NCBI GenBank assembly: GCA_016508695.1
Contig: VNKQ01000010.1
Coordinates: forward strand, 1,612,001-1,676,000
Length of the DNA: 64,000 nucleotides
Direction of reading: 5' to 3'
From: Hyphodiscus hymeniophilus
Lineage: Eukaryota > Ascomycota > Leotiomycetes > Helotiales > Hyphodiscaceae
Each line of letters starts with the position of its first letter. Position 1 is the first letter of the stretch. Below the pieces are notes generated by a model, which was not told where the DNA came from, did not search any database, and worked only from the letters and a program-made list of their open reading frames with translations. A program made the translations under genes and the position numbers. This document shows positions 56,792-64,000 of the stretch, in pieces.

Positions 56792-57622
56792 ATGAACTGT
56801 AGGTTAGTGAGGCTTAGTTAGTATATCTGAATTCTTCTGTATGTTCAGCAACACATTCCATCTGATGGTGTCTCGAATTCCGGCGCTGTCGTTGGTCGAA
56901 TTCGATCAAACGGAGTTGAGAACGAGACGTGGACGCGAGGTGGTAGAAAATCAATGGCTGGCCGGATCCAGGTGGCCCATGCGTCGAACCCCTTTTCTTT
57001 CGACTGGCGCAACCGAGTGGATTGGATTCATCCGCATTGTGAAGACAGACTCTTAACCCACGTAGAAGAACGAGGGCTTTTGCTATAAATCTCTGTGGTC
57101 ATACTTAAAGTTTTGGATTCTCCGCTCTGTCCTTGAGCTGACCGATGAAATGTTCATGAAAAAGACTTTGATCTTTATTTTTCGTGAAATTAGCTTTGAA
57201 ATATAGCTTATAGTTAAGCTATCAATATGCTGCGTCTGCACCAAACAGACGCAGAACCCTGGCACCGGAATGCTAGGTTTTCAAATCTCCAGGTTGTGCT
57301 TGATACCTCATACAATGCTGTGGAAGTACAGAAAGTTTCGGGTTCAATCATGAATACTGCAATGCTTAGGTATCGGACAGTCCAAAAGCATCCGCTTGCT
57401 GTTAACCGCTCTTTCCTTGAAAAGTCTTGCTTCCTAAGTAGCTTTCAGGATTTGTTTACTTCCGCCCGCCTTTGTACCATGCCTCCATGTCAATCAAGAA
57501 CCGCTTTCTTTACCTTGATGGAAAAACTTTTGGGTAGTTGGTAAGTGCAATTCCCAAGTCTCCTTCTGATCCCCCTCCTACGATCACGATGTCTCTGATG
57601 CTAATTGAACGATCCAGACAGT
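56792..57622. other. Divergent intergenic region, with possible first coding exon of the orphan gene
   Basis: Upstream of both the RRM gene and the Ser-rich gene. An alternative first exon at 57518-57540 (MEKLLGS and two bases) could splice over 57541-57621 (GTAAGT...ACAG, 81 nt) and continue in frame into MDSAQPTT, so the 57623 start may be internal. An 8-bp inverted repeat with a 4-nt loop lies at 57203-57222. Confidence 0.45.
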
Positions 57623-60600
57623 ATGGATTCAGCACAACCTACCACACCCACGCGAGAGTCTTCCTGGCTCAGAACAGCGAGATCGAACATCAAATCATTT
57701 ATATCTCCTAGCAGGCCGAACACTGGGAACGAAAATGATAGTCCTATCCGTCGCAGAAGATCCATTTCTAAGTTGTATCATACTCTTACCTCACCAGCGA
57801 AGAGCCCTCGAGGTAAGATACCAGCGGCGAGACTTCTCATACAGTAATTAAGTCCTGCTACAGTCCAACGAAGAAAGAGTTTCAGTCATATCATAAATGA
57901 AGCGAGTGTTCGAAACCGCACGAGCACAAATACCGAACCTGTCTCGACAAATTCAAGATTTTATCATACTCTCCGCTCCCCACTGAAGGGTATTCATGAC
58001 AATGGTGAGCTACTCATTACCAAACATAGGCCAACAACTGACGGTGCTCTCCAGTCCGTCGAAGAAAGAGTGTTGGTGATATGGTTCAAGATGCGAGGGC
58101 TCGACATCGCACCGATCAAAAGACCCAATCGTTATCGACCAGCACAGAAAGCTCGCGACGTCCTCCACCTCCATACGAAGCAAAGTCCTGCTGTAAATGT
58201 ACAGCGCGACCTGAAACACCTGATGACTACCTCCGTGAACTGATTTGTGCCATCGATCGACCGGAAACGCCCGACGACTATCTCTGCGAACTGATCCGTG
58301 CGACCGAGCGAGACCAAACACCTGACAGTTACCTGCGAGAACTGATTGGTTCGATCGAGCCGTTTCCTACTGAGGAGGGCAGACAAGTCAACATTCGTTC
58401 GGCTGAGCACGAGGCTTCGATAAGTAGCCCTCAAGTTCTACACAAGAGTCTACCAAATACGCCTGGAATCAACGTACTCGATTGGAATGAGACTTGGGAA
58501 GATTTCGATCCTGGATGGAGGGAGAGAGCAGAAAGTAGAGCAGACAAATATAAAGATCTGCTCTCTCGCACGCTTTGCTCCCGAACCTGGGATATTATCG
58601 AGCTCGGTGCGGAACTTCTTCGAAAGGTGTGTCAAAAATCCTTATCGAATTTGAGAAAGCCAATTAACAGTCAGAAGCCCAAGCCATTTAAGCCTCTAGC
58701 GGATTTACCATCAGTCGGGGCAGATCTTTGTGATCGTTATCTTGAACAATCAAGTAAGTACAGCCGTCTTTCCCCAAGCCGAAGCCGTTCTGACGAACTA
58801 GTTGAGCTGAGAACTCCTTCCGAGTACTCGTTCACTTTGCGAGAAGCCAGACCAGTCCTTTTATATCGGACATCTGATGATTTCCTGAATGAGGGAAGAG
58901 TTTACAAGGCAGTCTACAATCCAGATTCATCAAGACAGCAATCATCGGCTAGAAAATTGCGTAGAGAGACGAGAAAACTCGATTTAGCTTCGGAGAAAGA
59001 ATTAGACGCCCACACTCCTACTTACCTTGGCTACTTCATCAAAAGTCCTGCGGATCCGCTAATCACAGAATCGTCAAAAGAACGAGATCCCCAAGCCAAT
59101 CGTTCCGAGGAAAGCAGCGTGGCCGACTTATCTGCAAGCGAAATCGACCTGAAGTGGGGAAGTGATTCTGGTGATTCAGCTAGATCTTATGAATCATTCC
59201 GGCTGCCTCCAGGCGTCTTTTGCGATAACTCCGCTCAGAGTACCCCGTCTGAGTACGAAAAATGGACGAAAAGAGTGACCAGGGTTGAACAAGACTACCT
59301 GAAGCATGAAAGAATCATAGATTTTGGAAATTTCTTAAAGACGAGGGCAGCTGAGAACTTCCAATGGAAATCACCAGTGCAACAATTCAAAAGCACAACG
59401 CCAGCCAATGACAGCCAAGAAATCCTCACCGCAGATGATCTTTACTCCATGTTACAAACGGTTGCTCAAGAAGTCAAGTATCCTCCCAACAGGATATCAA
59501 TGCAAGTCCCAAATACAGTTTCATCCGTTGTACTCGGCGAAGCAAAATCATCCTCAGATGAGCTCAACCCAGATTGCCCAACCGATTCAGGTACTTTGAA
59601 AATCTTATGGTCTCTTTAACCTGTCTTCGGACATTTGTAGTCGGACTTCGACAGATGATGAGTTGTACTGTCCGCGGCTTCTATGTGAAGATAGCAAACT
59701 CCAAAAAGTTCAAGACTTTGTGAAGTCGATCATAAAGTACCAGCCGGCATCAGTCCAACAGTCCCGACCCACGATAGGATCTACAGTTGCCAGCCTGGCA
59801 ATCATTGATGAATGTATGAAAACTATCGCCGCCGACGATGCCCGATCTGACCTGGAAGACGACTTCGATGCTGGCGCGGAAGAGAGGATGCCTTCAGTTG
59901 TGTCTAACCTGAATGGTTTCAAATTCACTGCTCACGCTGATCTGCTTGAGAAATTGGCAGACAATACAGACGTCATCCGTACGCGCAAGTCTTCGGATAC
60001 GACGAGTCTGGATCGATCGACTACCAGCTGTACTTCGGAGCTTGGATTGCCGGAATCGATGATCTTGAAGCGCTCTACTATTCGACAGGATTCACAAGAT
60101 TCGGAAATCTCACTTCAGGACGTGGAAACTCTAAGTCCTTTACTTGAACTCGACAATTCCGGTGGACCTACGGACAGTACCAATCTAAAGGCGTCACTCA
60201 CTTCCTCTCAGACATACTTGGAAAATCCCTCATCTTTATCTCAAATGGACGGATTCAATTCCTTGGTCCATGAGAACGTCTCCAGAGATGTGCCAGACGC
60301 TATAGACTATACCGCCATGACTAAAGGTCCACGCAAACTCTCAGATACAACAAGTCTATGTTATTCGACTGCAAGTGGTGACTCGGCAGTCGCTGGGTTA
60401 TCTAAAATGACTAGGGGTGATCTGGAGATCTCAGCAATGTCCAGTGATTCGGATTCACCTGCTAAGAGTCAGCCGAGTGCAATCAACGAGCTTTTCGAGA
60501 CTTTGAATATAGCTCATGTGGATAATATGGCAGGCCTGCCACAGCAGGGAGTCCGAGCACTTGTGCATGTTTTTGAGGCACGGGGTATGATGCCAGATCT

Positions 60601-60874
60601 GCCTACCAGATCACTCATTCAGCTGGGGTCTATGAATCGGATCAAAACCCCTGAACAACCAAACAAGGACTTCCAACAATACGTCGATAGAAGCCCAGGC
60701 AGTGCCATTCTGTCAAGTGACCTGAGCGATTATGGTACTTCTTTTCTAATGAGCTATTATGATACTGATGAGAGTGTGGGTTTCGGAACACCGTTGAAGC
60801 GATACACAAAGCCTCTATTTGAGGATATCAAAGATGATGACAAGAGCACGGAGTTACCACAATTCTTAGGATAA
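57623..60874 (+). CDS. Serine-rich orphan protein with internal repeats, function unknown
   Basis: Exons 57623-57812, 57864-58004, 58055-59590 and 59655-60874 give 1028 aa. All three introns are in phase 1. Seen: no known domain, signal peptide or membrane helix; strongly Ser/Thr/Asp/Glu-rich, hence largely disordered. Exon 1's end (RRRRSISKLYHTLTSPAKS) and exon 2 (QRRKSFSHIINE... FYHTLRSPLKG) are similar, and exon 3 opens with RRRKSVGD, so exons appear duplicated. Three tandem units of about 17 aa follow (around residues 160-210) of the form PETPDDYLRELICAIDR. The final exon carries two copies of an RKxSDTTSLxxST motif. The basic RRxS sites suit PKA or AGC-kinase phosphorylation. I recognise no homologue. 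The start is uncertain; an upstream exon is possible. Confidence 0.7.
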
Positions 60875-61796
60875 TCATAAATAGACGGAACGGAGTATCA
60901 TTCGGGTGAAGATGGGTAGATGAAGGTAGCAGGATGTGATATTGAGCTGAGCAATATTCTTAGCATTGTGATTAGGCAGCGCGAGTTGCTTGACTCGGAG
61001 ACTCTCTTTTGTATCATGCACGGACGAAGGAAAGAGTGCAGAAGACTCCAAAAAGTATAGAATAATAATCATTCATTTCCACCAATGCGATAATTCAATA
61101 CACATGCCCTGCTGTAAATAGTAGAGCGACAAACCCACAACCATGCTTCGCCGTGAAACATACAGCACAAACTCGCCCCGTCATAATACCATAGCATGTA
61201 ATGGCAAAAACGTAAAAAGAACCACTTGATTTGATCCTGAACCGGGTTTTTATAAAGAAATCGATTTGTCCACCAGCGCGGTAAGAATAACCTATATGAT
61301 GCAAGTACATTGGTTGAAAAGTGCGGACTTCGAGGAGAATGAGTAAAGACGAAATCATATTGTATGGTTGCTTGCAAGAGGCATGAATGAGCACTGGAGG
61401 GGATTGTTATCTTCTTTTCGTCTCTTGGTTATTGGTTGTTCTCGGAGGTTTAACCTGTCTTTGAATAGCGGAGCATTGGAGCACCAGGCGTAAAAGCTTG
61501 TGTGAGGCGGATCGGCGGTAACGAGTTCTTGGTATATGTTTCAGGTGAGCTTGTTGAGGAGAGGGTTTGTTTAGATGTGTGGATCAAAGATTGGTTTCAT
61601 TGCGAAGTCTGGGACATCAGATTTGTATCAACAGATGGTGGATTGCTGAACGGCGGATAGTCTTCGTTCTTGCATCTTATTACTGTCTATATACTACGTA
61701 CATAGAGGAGGTTATTATCATACAAAGATGCTCTTTCCAGCGGGGGATTTACAAATCACACATTCTGCGTTGTCCGGTGGATTACGATGGGAGGGA
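60875..61796. other. Convergent intergenic region
   Basis: 3' ends of the orphan gene and the PPR gene. Open frames at 61069-61394 and 61567-61935 show no features. No RNA gene seen. Confidence 0.5.
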
Positions 61797-64000
61797 CTAT
61801 GACAGAGCTTTCTCGGCGAATTTCTCTTTGAATTTCCCTTCCAAGTCCTCTGCAGGCTCGTTTCTAGTCGCGTTCTCTTTCCTGTCGGTCTTCTCTGAAA
61901 GCTGTGCAGCGAATTCTGCACGCAATGCAGTATAAGCTTTCGGCCCCTCTTTCCTCGCAGCAGCCATACGAGCCTTGAAGTCTCGGCTCTGAATTTTCAC
62001 CTCGAAAGGCGGGGCTTCTGTCACCGCTTTGGCGGTTGCCGAACGATAGATGCCGTTTTTCTTGTGGGTGAAGCGGGTGATGAAAGCAGCGAGCTTATTG
62101 CGCTGTGCGGTGAGATCAGCGTTCCTTTCTTGGGAGACCAGTTGCTTGGTCAGAATTATGTCATGGGCGCGGACTAGATTTCGGGAGAGCTCGAGAACGG
62201 CGTTGGTGAGGTCTTGCTTCTCTGCGTTCGTGGCGCTTGTCTTTGAGGAGTCGCCATACGCCAGCAGAGAGCGGAGGTTGAGGTAAGAGGGATTGAGACG
62301 TTCGATGGCTCTCATGATTTGCCTTCCTTTCTCGTACTTGTGTTTCGCATCTTGTTCATCCGACGGTTGCTTTTTGTTAAAAGCTGACACGGAGAAAGCG
62401 ATGTCGAGATATTCGGTAAGTACCTTTGGGTCGGGACTAGTAGAGTTGGTTTGCATGATGTCTAGCACTTTGCCTGCATTGGCGAAGGCATGTTGATTGT
62501 TTCCGTCTCGTCGGCAGGTAGACATTGCGATACGAAATGTTTTGACGTCCATGTACGAGGCAGGCATCTCGAGCAGAAGTTTGACCGTCGCAGTGCTTGC
62601 TCTTGCTAAGCGTAGGACTCGAAGGTAGGCGTGGTAATTGTTCGCATCGGGGTCCACGGCGAATCGGTTAATCAGCATATCCCAATATGTGGACGCAGGC
62701 CCACTTAGCCGTAGATCGAGGAGGGCTTCCATGACCAGTGACAGAGTATTTGGCCCCGGTTTCACGTATACGCCAGTTGATTTGGCGGCTAAGGTAAAAG
62801 GGTTGGGCTCTTCGGCGCTGAGTTCGTCCTGAGGGATGGTGGTTAATCTGAGCTCATCTTGGGAAGCGAGAGGGAGTGGTTCGGCCTGGCCACTTCGATA
62901 TTTAAGGAATGCGGCCTGGCGAGGGACATTCATGGTCTGTTCTACAAGAGAAAGAACATCGTCGACATCTTGCTCCACGCCCAAGAGCAAAATTCGGCCC
63001 ATGGAGCAAACAAGACTTTCGTCAATCATGAAGTCTCCTTGCCTCCAACGCTTGATTACATCGCTCCAGGAGCGCCGCGCATGTCTGTTTGCATCTTGTC
63101 GGATCTGCCGCCTCTGCACGACTGTAAGATCGCCCCGAAGCGAAGTAAAAGCGTGCGTGCGGATGGCATTCAAGACAATTGAGTATGTCACCATGTTCGG
63201 AGCACGGATTCCTTTTCCCGGCATGTGGTCAGAGATCGCGAACAGGGCCTCCATATCATCTGCTCTTGCACACATCTTCAGGATTGCATTCATGTGTATT
63301 GTGTTTGGCCTCACGGGAGCGTTGTCCGCGAGCATCGACGTATATATTGTAATGACTTTCGCAAGAGCTTGGGCCGGTAGAGGATGATCGGCGCAACCCC
63401 TGAAGATGATGGTATAGGTATATGCATCAGGAGTCTGGGCTCTCTTTTTCATCTGGAAGGCCATTAGATTACGCCTTTGTCAAGATTATGGAGAAACAAT
63501 TACTTCGTTATATGTCTTGATTGCCTCCCTCATCTTGTGCTTGCTCAACTGCCAGTCGATGAGATGATTCCAGCTCACAACACATTGTGTATCTTTGCTG
63601 GCAGCTCGTACAATAGCCAATGCACTCTCAAAATCATCCTCTCTCAGAGTCGTTCGCACGTGCTCGGCCAGCTTCAACGGGTCCTTCAGGTGCTTCAACT
63701 GACGTCTGAGCAAAGGATCATCTGCCTCTTTCTGCCGTTGCTTGTATATCGGTGTCTTCCCTCTGGATTCCAGCCATGTTTGCCGGGATTGAGATGTCGA
63801 CTCCTGGCCCTCTCTTCTCTTAAACGTGTCTGATAACTTTGGGCCTCCCTTCTCCAAGGTCTCAAATCGTGCAGGATAAGGTTGTCGATCGACGGTGGTA
63901 TGAAGGCTTCTTGGGGATTGTCGTTGTGTATTCCGGGCAAATGTAGCTCGAGGTAACGTAGAGGCAATTGCAGAATCTCCTATGAGAGTCTGCAGACAAC
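61797..64000 (-). CDS. Mitochondrial pentatricopeptide-repeat-type protein (5' end beyond the window)
   Basis: Two exons on the minus strand, from beyond 64000 down to 63504, and 61797-63452. The 51-nt intron (GTAATT donor, TCTAAT branch, TTCCAG acceptor) joins AIKTYNE to MKKRAQTPDAYTYTI, exactly as a PPR repeat requires. Upstream the frame stays open to the window edge with an Arg/Ser/Thr-rich, acid-poor sequence (STLPRATFARNTQ, then PRSLHTTVDRQPYPARFE) typical of a mitochondrial presequence. Seen: PPR-like motifs with VSWNHLIDWQLS, DAYTYTIIFRGCA, NTIHMNAILKMCARAD and NMVTYSIVLNA; a long helical C-terminus. The layout resembles fungal mitochondrial RNA-processing or translation factors; the target transcript is unknown. 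The ATG is not in the window. The basic end EEDLEGKFKEKFAEKALS is complete. Confidence 0.85.

Noticed and set aside
57203..57222. 8-bp inverted repeat with 4-nt loop
   Set aside because: AT-rich and short; no terminator role is expected in a fungal nucleus.
1..64000. tRNA or rRNA genes, transposons, CRISPR arrays
   Set aside because: No cloverleaf-like B-box context, terminal inverted repeats, transposase motifs or regular repeats were found by eye; a tRNA scan could still find a missed gene.

Overview
This window is nuclear DNA from a filamentous ascomycete (Pezizomycotina; a leotiomycete-like fungus is my best guess, at low confidence). The reasons are the short introns (mostly 42-60 nt, with GTRNGT donors, CTRAC-type branch sites and YAG acceptors), the gene spacing, and the families present: Ssd1, Cse1, tuberin, Rad26 and Yak1, together with fungus-specific families such as Rds1-like ferritin folds, PTH11-type rhodopsin-fold receptors and secreted berberine-bridge oxidases. 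All gene models were built by reading splice sites by eye and checking reading phase. No RNA genes, transposons or CRISPR arrays were recognised.

Layout. 0.2-4.8 kb: the RNA-binding cell-wall regulator SSD1 (+). 5-33 kb: an accessory, mostly metabolic and secretory region. It holds a class 1A-type dihydroorotate dehydrogenase (-), an Rds1/ferritin-like secreted protein (-), an F-box-like protein (-), two paralogous short-chain dehydrogenases flanking an IlvD/Edd-family dehydratase gene broken by one in-frame TGA (+,+,+), a PTH11-like membrane receptor (-), a secreted bicovalent-flavin oxidase (+), a 2.5-kb stretch with only gene relics, an FAD monooxygenase (+), a Nudix hydrolase (-), a small secreted protein (-), a free-standing DUF2156 protein (-), another SDR-like protein (+), and a GH16 glucanase gene also interrupted by a single in-frame TGA (+).

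33.7-64 kb: mostly conserved housekeeping. CSE1 (-) and TSC2 (+) are head to head. Then come an NmrA-like reductase (-), RAD26 (-), YAK1 (+), a doubtful ORF (+), an RRM/RGG RNA-binding protein (-), a serine-rich repeat-containing orphan (+), and a mitochondrial PPR-type protein (-) that runs off the right edge.

Themes. Growth and stress signalling genes are frequent (Ssd1, Tsc2, Yak1), but nothing shows them to be co-regulated. The SDR-dehydratase-SDR trio resembles a small catabolic cluster for a sugar acid or hydroxy acid. The most unusual observations are: two otherwise intact enzyme genes each carrying a lone TGA, one of them at a family Cys and the other one base away from a Cys codon; a GC-AG intron in one SDR at the same site as a GT-AG intron in its paralogue; a stop-free 45-nt intron inside the Yak1 kinase domain; exon-level and peptide-level internal repeats in the orphan protein at 57.6-60.9 kb; and a perfect 20-bp palindrome beside tandem CCAAT boxes upstream of YAK1.
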